Positions 51,866-60,847 of a stretch of 64,000 nucleotides of DNA are shown here, piece by piece (the first letter of the stretch is position 1; each line of letters begins with the position of its first letter). Position numbers and translations under genes: made by a program. The notes below the pieces were generated by a model. That model made no database searches, was not told the DNA's origin, and saw only the letters and a list, made by a program, of their open reading frames with translations. The DNA lies in contig JBCBMW010000002.1 of the NCBI GenBank assembly GCA_039822105.1, positions 186,001-250,000 of the forward strand, given 5' to 3'. The stretch is from Parvularcula sp039822105. Lineage in GTDB: Bacteria > Pseudomonadota > Alphaproteobacteria > Caulobacterales > Parvularculaceae.

Positions 51866-52816
51866 ATGGCGAAAAGAAGCCCAAAAGAAGCGCGCGCCTT
51901 CTTCAACGAGATGATGTCGACAATGGCCCTGCCCGTTGTCGCCGCGCCGATGTTCATCGTTTCTGGACCAAAGTTGGTCCGCGCTGAGTGCGAAGCCGGC
52001 GTTGTCGGCTCGTTCCCTGCCCTCAATGCGCGGCCAGCCGAGGCCCTCACTGAATGGCTCGATGAGATCAAAGAAGCGGGCCGCCCGTTTGCGGTGAACC
52101 ATATCGTCCACCGCTCCAACGATCGGCTGATGCATGACCTCGAAGTGACGGTGAAGCACCAGGTGCCAATCGCGATCACCTCGCTGGGTGCCCGGCCAGA
52201 AGTGTTCGAAGCCACCCAAAGCTATGGCGGCATCTGCTTCCACGACGTGATCAACAACACCTTCGCCAAGAAGGCCGTTGAGAAAGGCGCGGACGGCCTG
52301 ATCCTCGTCGCCGCCGGCGCCGGCGGTCACGCCGGCACCCTCTCGCCCTTTGCCCTCGTCGAAGAGGTCCGCGAATGGTTTGACGGCCCCATCCTTCTTT
52401 CAGGATCCATGTCGACCGGTCGCGGCGTGCTCGCAGCGCAAGCGATGGGCGCAGATGCGGGCTATATCGGCACAGCCTTCATCGCGACGGACGAAGCGAA
52501 CGCGCCTGATCCCTACAAGACCGGGATCGTCGATGGATCGATGGAAGATATTGTCTACACCAACTATTTCTCTGGTGTGCACGGCAACTATCTTGGACCA
52601 TCGATCGAGGCCGCTGGTATGGATCCCAAGAACATTCCGGAGGGCGACGTTTCCACGATGAATTTCAAATCAGGCGGCGAATCTTCCGCGAAGGTTTGGA
52701 AAGACATCTGGGGCGCTGGCCAAGGTGTCGGCAGTGTGAAATCGGTTCGGCCCATTGCTGATTATGTCAATCAGCTGGCTGAGGAATACCACGCCGCCAA
52801 GGCTGCGGTCGCCTAA
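51866..52816 (+). CDS. nitronate monooxygenase (2-nitropropane dioxygenase family)
   Basis: A 316-residue FMN enzyme that oxidises alkyl nitronates. It shows the LPVVAAPMFIVSGPKLVRAECEAGVVGSFPALNARP start, the phosphate-binding AAGAGGHAGTLSPFALVEEVREWFDGPILLSGSMSTGRGVLAAQAMGADAGYIGTAFIAT block and the general His in GAGGHAG. It stands alone between rplU and the two-component genes. Confidence 0.92.
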   Translation: MAKRSPKEARAFFNEMMSTMALPVVAAPMFIVSGPKLVRAECEAGVVGSFPALNARPAEALTEWLDEIKEAGRPFAVNHIVHRSNDRLMHDLEVTVKHQVPIAITSLGARPEVFEATQSYGGICFHDVINNTFAKKAVEKGADGLILVAAGAGGHAGTLSPFALVEEVREWFDGPILLSGSMSTGRGVLAAQAMGADAGYIGTAFIATDEANAPDPYKTGIVDGSMEDIVYTNYFSGVHGNYLGPSIEAAGMDPKNIPEGDVSTMNFKSGGESSAKVWKDIWGAGQGVGSVKSVRPIADYVNQLAEEYHAAKAAVA

Positions 52817-54138
52817 CCGGCCGCCAGCCGCAGACTGCGATCCTGCGGCTGTTCTGAACCCATGCTACGTTCCTCCGCATGCTGCACCATTTCTGGCAGC
52901 ACTTTCAGGATCGCGGCCAGGAGATCACCGTTGACGATGGGTTTGGGGACGAACCCATCGATCCCCGCTTCTTTGAGTTCCGCGTCATCGGCGCGCATGT
53001 GCATGCCGGACACCGCGACGATGGGAGCAGACTCGCTCGGCCCACCTTCTCGAATCCTTGCCGCAGCGGCGAGGCCATCAACCTCCGGCATCGCAAGGTC
53101 CATGAGGACGAGATCAAAGGGCTCGCACATGGCCCGATCGATGGCTTTCTGCCCACCGTCTGCCGTCACGACCCGGCCAAAGCCGAGGGGCATGATGAAC
53201 TCTTGCAGGACAAACAGGTTGATCTCATTGTCATCGACCAAGAGGACGGACAGATCACCGAAGTTCGGATGCTCCGCACCCCGCGCCTGACCGTCTTGCT
53301 CGTGGAGTTCCTCTTCGACAGGATCGCAAGGGTTGGCGCGCATCGTAAAGACAAATGTCGTCCCCACACCCACAGAACTCTTCGCGATCATCGAACCGCC
53401 CAGCTGCTGCGCTGCCCGCGCCGCAAGGTTCAGCGACAACATGGAGGCGGGTACGCCGCGCAGCTCGGGGTTGTCTTCATACTCAGCAGGGTTGAAGAAA
53501 GACCGTGCACGGCGCTGATCCATGCCGCGCCCGTTGTCTTTCACCGCCACCGCGAGACGCTGCATGCCGCCTGGCTGTTCTTCTGCCGCAAAGGACAGAC
53601 GAACACTTCCCTCTTTGGTCTGCGTAATCGCCTGATCAAGAATAACGCCCACACAGTTGCGAAAACGCTCGACATCTGTCTCCACCCAAATCTCGGGAAT
53701 GTATCCGGCCACCACCTTCACCTGAGAGTTGTCTTTGAGGAGCGCTTTGTTTCTTTTACGGATGAGCACTTTGATCTCCGTCCTGACATCGACAGGTGAG
53801 AGATCAACATCGCTGATCCCGTTCGAAAGGTCGAAAACATCGAGGGTACGGAGCAAAGCGTCATTGAGATCGCGCAGCGAACCATCAAGCTTCTCAGCAA
53901 CACCATCTTGGTCGAGCGCTGCTTTCCGGAGGGTTGTCTGCAGACCATTGACGAGCCCAACGATCCCGTTCAGCGGCTGGCGAAGCTCCTGCGCTGCTGC
54001 GCGCACCATGCTCGCCTGCTGCGTATGGAAGTCGACATGATCGTCTTTGATCCGCTCACGCTCGGATTGGAACGAGATCCACGCGACCAACCCGATCGCT
54101 GCGCCAGCAAAAAGAAGACAGGCCAGTAAAGTCAGCAT
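52813..54138 (-). CDS. hybrid sensor protein with degenerate kinase and intact receiver
   Basis: A 441-residue membrane protein. One N-terminal helix (LTLLACLLFAGAAIGLVAWISF) leads to a HisKA-like segment AAAQELRQPLNGIVG, where the phospho-acceptor His is Gln (codon CAG). The HATPase domain keeps DNGRGMD and GGSMIAKSSVGVGTTF, but its N box has DQAITQT in place of the usual Asn. The receiver is intact: LLVDDNEINL, phospho-acceptor Asp in LVLMDLAMPEVDG and KPI. It overlaps the nitronate monooxygenase stop by four bases and is divergent from the Hpt-receiver gene, its likely partner. Confidence 0.88.
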   Translation of the reverse strand: MLTLLACLLFAGAAIGLVAWISFQSERERIKDDHVDFHTQQASMVRAAAQELRQPLNGIVGLVNGLQTTLRKAALDQDGVAEKLDGSLRDLNDALLRTLDVFDLSNGISDVDLSPVDVRTEIKVLIRKRNKALLKDNSQVKVVAGYIPEIWVETDVERFRNCVGVILDQAITQTKEGSVRLSFAAEEQPGGMQRLAVAVKDNGRGMDQRRARSFFNPAEYEDNPELRGVPASMLSLNLAARAAQQLGGSMIAKSSVGVGTTFVFTMRANPCDPVEEELHEQDGQARGAEHPNFGDLSVLLVDDNEINLFVLQEFIMPLGFGRVVTADGGQKAIDRAMCEPFDLVLMDLAMPEVDGLAAAARIREGGPSESAPIVAVSGMHMRADDAELKEAGIDGFVPKPIVNGDLLAAILKVLPEMVQHAEERSMGSEQPQDRSLRLAAG

Positions 54139-54418
54139 CAGATCAATTCCCTGAATGGCGGTCCATGCGCGCCAGAAACACCACCTTAGGTTGTTAAGAT
54201 TGATGGTGCGTTAGCCATAAGGGTCGGATTGCGTTGGATATCGATACGGAAAATCAGCCATCTCCCTTCACCGCGAATTCACGAGAAGTGGTTCAATACG
54301 CTCGCAGTTTACAGTCTTCGACCTGATGCCAGCGGAGCGTACCGATCCTTGAACAAAGATTTCGCGCCACACGTTAAAAGAGCCGTGAGAGGCTGGAACG
54401 ACGGGGCAGGCCTTCGCC

Positions 54419-55177
54419 GTGACGCAATCCTTTGACGCTCTAAGGCAACGCTATGTTGAGCGGCTTTGCGAGACCATGCCATCGCTTGACGAGGTGGCAA
54501 GGGTGCTCGACGAAGGTGAGGTCACGGCCGATCAATTGCTCGCCATCAAGATCCGTGCCCACCATTTGGCAGGATCGGGCGGCACCTACGGGTTCCATCA
54601 CATCAGCGCAGCGGCATTTGCCGCGGAAGACGCAGTCGGGCGGGCGCTGATCGGTTCACCGGACCCCGTGAGCTTGCGCCTTGCGGTCAGCGCACTGCGC
54701 GCCGCCATCGACGATGCGCGTGAGAGCACGAGACCGGTGCGCGCCAAGAGCGGTGGTCTGTGGGGTAAGAACGTCTCCTTCCTTTGGCCACGGAGGAAAA
54801 AGCACAAAGGACGGATCGTCGTTGCGGAAGACGATCCAGATGTCGCTGACCTCCTGCACGCAGAGCTCACCCGGCGTGGCTATGACGTGGAAGTGGCGAG
54901 GGACGGCATCGCAGCGATCGCGACGGTTTGGAACGATCCGCCCCACCTTATCATCCTTGATCGCGGGCTACCCATGATGTCAGGAGCCTCGCTATTCATG
55001 GAGCTCAAGCAGTACAGGCCAACCCGAGAGATCCCGGTCGTCGTTCTCTCATCACTGCCGGCATCACCGCTTTACGACGCTCCGGCTACAGTCTATCACC
55101 ACAAACCCTTTGATACGGAGGAATTGATGAACATCTGCGTTGATCTCGCGCTGATGCCTCCCTCAAGCGCCGGGTGA
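54419..55177 (+). CDS. Hpt domain-response regulator fusion protein
   Basis: A 252-residue cytoplasmic signalling protein. The N-terminal Hpt domain has IRAHHLAGSGGTYGFHHIS (phospho-acceptor His with x-L-x-G-S). After a basic linker (WPRRKKHKG), the receiver shows VVAEDDPDVADLL, the phospho-acceptor Asp in LIILDRGLPMMSG, the Ser in VVVLSS and Lys in YHHKPFD. No output domain is attached, so it may pass phosphate to another protein. Start is GTG 54419. It is divergent from the degenerate hybrid kinase, 280 bases away. Confidence 0.82.
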   Translation: MTQSFDALRQRYVERLCETMPSLDEVARVLDEGEVTADQLLAIKIRAHHLAGSGGTYGFHHISAAAFAAEDAVGRALIGSPDPVSLRLAVSALRAAIDDARESTRPVRAKSGGLWGKNVSFLWPRRKKHKGRIVVAEDDPDVADLLHAELTRRGYDVEVARDGIAAIATVWNDPPHLIILDRGLPMMSGASLFMELKQYRPTREIPVVVLSSLPASPLYDAPATVYHHKPFDTEELMNICVDLALMPPSSAG

Positions 55178-57061
55178 ATAAGACTTGGCGCCTTCAATCA
55201 AGCTATCGACCACCTGCGGCTCAGCCAGAGTGGATGTGTCACCCAGTTGATCGGGTTGGCCTTCTGCGATCTTGCGCAAGATACGGCGCATGATTTTACC
55301 CGATCGCGTCTTCGGCAGGCCAGGCGCGAGCTGCACCCGGTCAGGCGTGGCCACGGGGCCAATCTCTGACCGGACATGGGCCTGGAGCTCTTGAGCCAGA
55401 GCATCCGTGGCCTCAATGCCTTGCTTGAGAAGGACGTAGCAGTGGACGCCCTGCCCCTTGATATCATGGGGGTAGCCGACGACCGCTGCTTCAGCCACCG
55501 AGGCATGGGCCACGAGCGCACTCTCGATCTCGGCCGTCCCCATACGGTGACCACTGACGTTCAGAACATCGTCCACGCGGCCGGTGATCCAATAATCTCC
55601 GTCCTCGTCCCGGCGCGCGCCATCGCCGGTGAAGTAGCGGCCCGGATAGGTTTTGAAATAGGTGTCGATAAACCGTTGGGGGTCCCCCCACACGGTGCGC
55701 GCCTGACCCGGCCAGCTCTGGGTCAGGATCAAATTGCCCTCGGTGGCACCGTCGAGGATAGCGCCTTCATTGTCGACCAGGGCCGCAGAGATCCCCGTCA
55801 TCGGCTTGGTCGCGGCCCCCGGCTTGGTCATGGGATCGGACGGAAGCGGAGAGATGAGGATCCCGCCAGTCTCGGTCTGCCACCACGTGTCGACAATGGG
55901 GCACCGGCCCTCACCCACCACCTCGTGGTACCAACGCCAGGCCTCCGGATTGATCGGCTCACCGACAGTTCCGAGGAGCTTGAGCGATGCTCGGCTCGTC
56001 GCCTTCACCGGTTCATCACCCTCGCGCATCAAGGCGCGGATGGCCGTGGGCGCTGTGTAGAGCTGCGCGACCTGGTGTTTGTCGACCACTTGCCACATGC
56101 GCGACACATCGGGATAGGTCGGCACACCTTCAAACATCAGCGTCATCACGCCATTGGCCAAAGGACCATAGACGATATAGCTGTGCCCGGTGACCCATCC
56201 AACATCCGCCGTGCACCAATAAATCTCGTTATCCTGCACGCCAAACACTTTATCATGGGTGTAGGCGGCATAGAGCATGTAACCGCCAGTCGAATGAACC
56301 ACGCCCTTCGGCTTGCCCGTCGACCCTGACGTATAAAGAATAAAGAGTGGGTCCTCCGCCTTCATCGGCTCGGGCGCGCATTCGGGGGAGACATCATCGC
56401 GGCCCTCATGCCACCAGATGTCTCGGCCGTGATGATAATCGACATCGCCGCCGGTCACCTGGGTCATCAAGACGAGCCGAACCGCCTCACCGGCGGCACC
56501 AGCCCGCTCGATCGCGGCATCGACATTGGCTTTGAGCGGCACGGTTTTGCCGCCCCGGCGTCCTTCATCGGCTGTGATGATGGCTGTGGCGCCGCAGTCT
56601 TCGATACGGCTCGCCAGGGCTTCGGGGCTGAACCCTCCGAACACGACGGAATGGATCGCGCCGATCCGCGCACAAGCCAGCATAGCATAGGCCGCCTCGG
56701 GCACCATGGGCATGTAGAGGATCACGCGGTCGCCCTTGTTCACGCCACGCGCTTTGAGAACATTGGCCATGCGGCACACCTCTGCGTGCGCCTCGCGGTA
56801 GGTGATCTTGAGGCTGACAGATGGGTCATCGCCTTCCCACAGGATCGCAACCTTGTCGCCCTTGTCCGCCAAGTGCCGGTCAAGGCACTGAACGCTGGCG
56901 TTCAGAACCCCGTCCTCGAACCACCTGATGTGAAAGTCGTCTTCATTCCACGAGACGTCAGAGGCCACCGTCGGCGGCTTGATCCAGTCCAGGCGCTCGG
57001 CCTCGGACAGCCAAAAGGCGTCAAGATCAGCGGGCTGCGGGCGGGTGGTCTCAGTGGCCAT
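55163..57061 (-). CDS. acs: acetyl-CoA synthetase
   Basis: A 632-residue ligase forming acetyl-CoA from acetate. The ATP/AMP site is ILYTSGSTGKPKGVVHSTGGY, then YWCTADVGWVTGHSYIVYGPL, DTWWQTETGG and YFTGDGARRDEDGDYWITGRVDDVLNVSGHR. The Lys of PKTRSGKIMRRILR is the site acetylated by Pat-type enzymes in this family. ATG 57061 has GGAG five bases upstream. Its end overlaps the Hpt-receiver gene by 15 bases. Confidence 0.97.
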   Translation of the reverse strand: MATETTRPQPADLDAFWLSEAERLDWIKPPTVASDVSWNEDDFHIRWFEDGVLNASVQCLDRHLADKGDKVAILWEGDDPSVSLKITYREAHAEVCRMANVLKARGVNKGDRVILYMPMVPEAAYAMLACARIGAIHSVVFGGFSPEALASRIEDCGATAIITADEGRRGGKTVPLKANVDAAIERAGAAGEAVRLVLMTQVTGGDVDYHHGRDIWWHEGRDDVSPECAPEPMKAEDPLFILYTSGSTGKPKGVVHSTGGYMLYAAYTHDKVFGVQDNEIYWCTADVGWVTGHSYIVYGPLANGVMTLMFEGVPTYPDVSRMWQVVDKHQVAQLYTAPTAIRALMREGDEPVKATSRASLKLLGTVGEPINPEAWRWYHEVVGEGRCPIVDTWWQTETGGILISPLPSDPMTKPGAATKPMTGISAALVDNEGAILDGATEGNLILTQSWPGQARTVWGDPQRFIDTYFKTYPGRYFTGDGARRDEDGDYWITGRVDDVLNVSGHRMGTAEIESALVAHASVAEAAVVGYPHDIKGQGVHCYVLLKQGIEATDALAQELQAHVRSEIGPVATPDRVQLAPGLPKTRSGKIMRRILRKIAEGQPDQLGDTSTLAEPQVVDSLIEGAKSYSPGA

Positions 57062-57150
57062 GGACGCTCCAATCATTGGTTTTTGAGGAGCATAGGCCCA
57101 GCCCTTGAGCGGATGAACCCCCGCCTGCACCCGCGGGGGCATGCGGGGGT

Positions 57151-58380
57151 TCAGGTCACTTTGGAACGGACGTGAAACCGCGGCTGATCCCAAAGACGCT
57201 GCTTCAGGATCTCTTGAAGCGCATCCATCGTGTCCCACACATCGATGTACCGCAGAAACAGCGGCGAGAAACCGAAGCGGATCGTGTCGGGCGCGCGAAA
57301 GTCGGATTGGATGCCCCGCTCGGCCAGCGCGCGAACGATGGGGTAGCCCGCCTCGTGCCCGAGGCTGACATGCCCGCCCCGGCGCTGGCCATCCTCTGGC
57401 GAACGCACATCAAGACCCATGTCCTTGGCCCGCGCGATGCAGAGGTCACCGAGCGACGCTGCTTTCCGATGCAAATCGCCGACATCGCGCCCACGGAAGA
57501 CTTCCAGGGCGCCCGAAAGCGCTGCGCAGGAGAGAATACCCGGCGTGCCTGCAACGAAGCGGAGCGGCCCCTCTGCCGGCGAGTAGTGAGGCGAGAACGC
57601 AAAAGGCTCCTTATGACCAAGCCAGCCGGGCAAAGGGGTGTCGAGGGACGGCGCAACATCGCTTCGCACAAAGAGGAATGATGGAGCGCCGGGTCCACCG
57701 TTCAGATACTTATACGTGCACCCAGCCGCGAAACGAGCACCGGTCGCGCGCAAATCAACAGGGACGACACCGGCGGCGTGACTGAGATCCCAAATCACGG
57801 CGCCGCCAGCCGACTCCGCGGCCTCTTCATAGGCCGCGATGTCGGCAATCAGGCCGTCGCGATAGCTCACCACACTTTTGATCAGAACACCGCCTGATTG
57901 GAGCGCGCTCAAGCTCTCCTCTCGGCGCAAACGCTGCATCGGTTTACGGGCCAAATTGGCCAACCCTTCGGCAATGTACTGATCGGTGGGGAACTCGTCC
58001 TCTTCGACCATCAAGCTCTGGGCGCGCGCGAGGGGCATGGCCGCGGCGGCGAGTTTGAAGAGGTTCACCGAGACGCTGTCGCAGACGACCACCTCGTCGG
58101 CTTTCGCCCCGATGAGAGGGGCAATGAGGGCGCCCAGCGCACCAGGCTGATGAATCCAGTCGGCGGTGTTCCACGAGCCCACCAAGCCGTTGGCCCACTC
58201 TTCACGCGCCGAACGGTTGACCCGATCAAGAGCTGTCTTGGTTGCCGGACCGAGGGAATGCCCCACGAGATAGATCACATCGTCAGGCAGCGCGAACCCG
58301 GCACGCGCGTCTTTGAGCGGATCAGCACGATCAAGCGCCTCCGCCTCGGCGCGGGAACTCGGAACGGTCACAGAAGACAT
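57151..58380 (-). CDS. kynU: kynureninase
   Basis: A 409-residue PLP enzyme that cleaves kynurenine or 3-hydroxykynurenine. The PLP-binding Lys is in GCTYKYLNGGPGAPSFLFV, and IWDLSHAAGVVPVDLRATGARFAAG and the ADEVVVCDSVSVNLFKL stretch are family landmarks. The start at 58380 (MSSVTVPSS) is preceded by AGGAACGCGG; a longer frame to 58566 would overlap the divergent esterase gene. No kynA or kynB gene is beside it, although the divergent esterase may take the kynB role. Confidence 0.92.
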   Translation of the reverse strand: MSSVTVPSSRAEAEALDRADPLKDARAGFALPDDVIYLVGHSLGPATKTALDRVNRSAREEWANGLVGSWNTADWIHQPGALGALIAPLIGAKADEVVVCDSVSVNLFKLAAAAMPLARAQSLMVEEDEFPTDQYIAEGLANLARKPMQRLRREESLSALQSGGVLIKSVVSYRDGLIADIAAYEEAAESAGGAVIWDLSHAAGVVPVDLRATGARFAAGCTYKYLNGGPGAPSFLFVRSDVAPSLDTPLPGWLGHKEPFAFSPHYSPAEGPLRFVAGTPGILSCAALSGALEVFRGRDVGDLHRKAASLGDLCIARAKDMGLDVRSPEDGQRRGGHVSLGHEAGYPIVRALAERGIQSDFRAPDTIRFGFSPLFLRYIDVWDTMDALQEILKQRLWDQPRFHVRSKVT

Positions 58381-58466
58381 TCCGCGTTCCTGCCGGAGCT
58401 GCCCGGTGAACACCAGGCCAAAGCTGACAGCGGTGCCAAGGCGGCTTAGGGTGAAAGGAAAAGGAG

Positions 58467-59393
58467 ATGAGGATGCTTCGTTGGGGAATGATCGGTTTCG
58501 CGATGCTTGCGGTGGCGTCTTGTACCGAGACGGAAGGTCCAGTTGCGACGGAACAAGAGACGGCAATCATGACGTGGCCGGATCTCACGTCCCGTCCGTT
58601 GCCGTCACCAACAGCGACCATCCGGTACCGTGAAGGCGAAGCGGGGGTTATTGATCTATGGCTGCCCGCCGCTGAAGGCCCTCATCCCGTGGTGCTGATG
58701 ATCCATGGCGGATGCTGGCAAAAAGCCATAGCCGATCGTACTCTGATGAATTACGCAGCAGAAGATCTGCGCCAGCGAGGTCTGGCGGTGTGGAACATTG
58801 AGTACCGGGGCGTAGACGAACCTGGCGGCGGCTATCCGGGTACGTTCCTTGACGTTGCCGAAGCCGTCGATGCGCTCCGTGAGAGCAGCGACGAGTATGA
58901 TCTCGATCTCTCGCAGGTGGCCGCGTTCGGCCATTCAGCCGGCGGGCACCTGGCCGTCTGGGCCGCATCGCGCACCAATCTGCCAAGCGCCAGCCCGCTC
59001 TATGGTGAGGATCCGCTCACCCTTAGGGCGGTCGTCAACTCTGGTGGACTTGCCGATCTCGAGGCCTCAGAGCCAGTGACCCTGAAGAGCTGCCTTGCTG
59101 ATGTGGCAGACGCCCTCACCGGACAACCAAGCGAACAAAGACCGAATCCGTTTTCCGATACATCGCCTGCTGATCTATTACCGCCTCAAGCCACCATTGT
59201 CAGCGTCAACGGTGCGCAAGACCGCATTGCGCCTTCGCTGCTGGGTGAGGCTTTCACGGCCCTTGTTCTGGCTGCTGGAGGTGAGGCCCAGTATATCGAG
59301 ATCAAAGGCGCAGGACACGTTGAGCTCATCGCACCGGGTACGGAGGCTTTTGATACTCAAGCGAAGCTGCTCGTCGACGCACTGCACAATTGA
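58467..59393 (+). CDS. lipoprotein alpha/beta-hydrolase (esterase/formamidase-like)
   Basis: A 308-residue exported hydrolase. The signal peptide ends in a lipobox (LAVASC). Oxyanion motif HGGCW lies near residue 85, the nucleophile Ser in GHSAGGHLAVWAAS near 165, the acid in NGAQDRIAP and the His in GAGHVELIAPG. HGGxW plus GHSAGGH is the pattern of the BD-FAE/arylformamidase-like group. Divergent from kynU, so a kynurenine-formamidase role is possible, but the lipobox places it outside the cytoplasm, which argues against that. Start is ATG 58467 or 58473, both near AAGGAG. Confidence 0.82.
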   Translation: MRMLRWGMIGFAMLAVASCTETEGPVATEQETAIMTWPDLTSRPLPSPTATIRYREGEAGVIDLWLPAAEGPHPVVLMIHGGCWQKAIADRTLMNYAAEDLRQRGLAVWNIEYRGVDEPGGGYPGTFLDVAEAVDALRESSDEYDLDLSQVAAFGHSAGGHLAVWAASRTNLPSASPLYGEDPLTLRAVVNSGGLADLEASEPVTLKSCLADVADALTGQPSEQRPNPFSDTSPADLLPPQATIVSVNGAQDRIAPSLLGEAFTALVLAAGGEAQYIEIKGAGHVELIAPGTEAFDTQAKLLVDALHN

Positions 59394-59461
59394 CACACTT
59401 CACGCCACTTGATTAGCTCGCGACGCTAAGGCGCAGGCGTCAATGATGAGGACGAGTATTC

Positions 59462-60847
59462 GTGACCAATGATCGCGACCCGGAGGACCACTCCAACCCG
59501 GCCAGCATGCGCAACCCGCCCCTACCGGTCCGGCTGATCAGCGCGTTCCTCATGAACCGGGTGATCGACCCAAAGCGCCAGGCCAAAGCGCGCGCGAAAG
59601 CAGAAGCGCTTCGGCGCAAGTCGGGCATGCCTCATATCGTCGACTATTTTCACCAGACGGACGATCCCTACTCACACCTGGCGATCCAGTTGTTGCGACC
59701 CTTGCTCGATCGCTATGACATCGAACTCAGAACCCATCTCATACGGGGCTCCGGCGGAAAGAACCAACCGCGCTACGAAGAGCTTGCCGCATGGGCGCGT
59801 CGCGATGTGGATCTGATCGCAGAGCCTTACGGCGTGACTTTTCCGTCGGGCGCTCCCACCGTTCCGTCTTCTGATCTTGTGTCGGATGCTGAGCGGGCGC
59901 TCGCGATACTCGACCCCCATGCGTTTGCGGACATCGGCCCCCGTATCAGCGAGGCTGCGTGGTCAGGCGACGAAGCGGCCCTCGCAGCCTTTCCAAAGGC
60001 CGCGCCAGACGTCGCGCGCGCATCGGCAGCAGAAGGATCAGCTCTTCTCAAAAAGATGCATCACTATTCAGGGGCGATGTTCCATTACCACGGCGAATGG
60101 TATTGGGGCGCGGATCGTCTTGACCATCTCGAGACGCACCTCAGGCAGAACGGTGCGGCGCGCAGGGATAGTGAGGATCTCATCGTCACACGGCCGATGC
60201 CCGATGTCACGGGGGTGGATGCAAAGGGTCTGACGCTTCACTTCTACCCCTCGCTCAATTCTCCTTACACGGCGATTATCTACGATCAGAGTATCGCTCT
60301 GCGCGAAGCATGCGGGATCAACCTCCTCACCAAACCGGTGCTTCCGATGGTCATGCGCGGGGTTCCGGCCACGATGGACAAGATCCGCTACATCATGTTC
60401 GATACCAAACGTGAAGCCGATCGAAACGGCGTTGCGTTCGGCCCGATCATTCCACCGATCGGTACGCCTGTGATCAAGTCCTACTCTCTTTTTCCGTGGA
60501 CAGATGGCACGGGAAAGACCGAGGCGCTGCTGGGTGAACTTCTGCGCCGCGCGTTTAGTCAAGCGGCGCCTCTTCACACCGAAGCGGGGCTGAAAGCTGG
60601 GATCGAGGCGGCTGGTGTCGACTGGGCGGAAGCACAAGCTCATATGGGCTCTGAGGAATGGCGCGAGGGTATTGCTGACCACCAAGACGAAATGATTGTC
60701 GGCATGAACTTCTGGGGTGTTCCCTGCTATCGGCTTGAGGGGCCCGGCGACGAACCTCCTCTCGATGTTTGGGGGCAAGACAGGCTTTGGGTCATCACCG
60801 AAGAGATCAAGAGACGAGCTGGTGCGTACACCGACAGCCAGGCCTAG
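59462..60847 (+). CDS. tandem DsbA-like/HCCA-isomerase-like protein
   Basis: A 461-residue protein with two thioredoxin-fold (DsbA/kappa-GST) halves. The first, near residue 55, begins MPHIVDYFHQTDDPYSHLAIQLLRP; the second, near 255, begins LTLHFYPSLNSPYTAIIYDQSI. Each shows the strand followed by S-PY/DPYSH where kappa-GST and 2-hydroxychromene-2-carboxylate isomerases have their active Ser. The halves are joined by a linker with YWGADRLDHLETHL, as in single-domain HCCA isomerases. Start is GTG 59462. Convergent with the glutathione-transferase gene, with a four-base overlap. Substrate unknown. Confidence 0.78.
   Translation: MTNDRDPEDHSNPASMRNPPLPVRLISAFLMNRVIDPKRQAKARAKAEALRRKSGMPHIVDYFHQTDDPYSHLAIQLLRPLLDRYDIELRTHLIRGSGGKNQPRYEELAAWARRDVDLIAEPYGVTFPSGAPTVPSSDLVSDAERALAILDPHAFADIGPRISEAAWSGDEAALAAFPKAAPDVARASAAEGSALLKKMHHYSGAMFHYHGEWYWGADRLDHLETHLRQNGAARRDSEDLIVTRPMPDVTGVDAKGLTLHFYPSLNSPYTAIIYDQSIALREACGINLLTKPVLPMVMRGVPATMDKIRYIMFDTKREADRNGVAFGPIIPPIGTPVIKSYSLFPWTDGTGKTEALLGELLRRAFSQAAPLHTEAGLKAGIEAAGVDWAEAQAHMGSEEWREGIADHQDEMIVGMNFWGVPCYRLEGPGDEPPLDVWGQDRLWVITEEIKRRAGAYTDSQA

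Noticed and set aside
54199..54211. AGATTGATGGTGC, also present at the 3' end of tRNA-Leu (48229-48241), as a possible attachment-site copy.
   Set aside because: Only 13 bases, and it lies on the wrong side of the tRNA for an island that extends to the left with its integrase.
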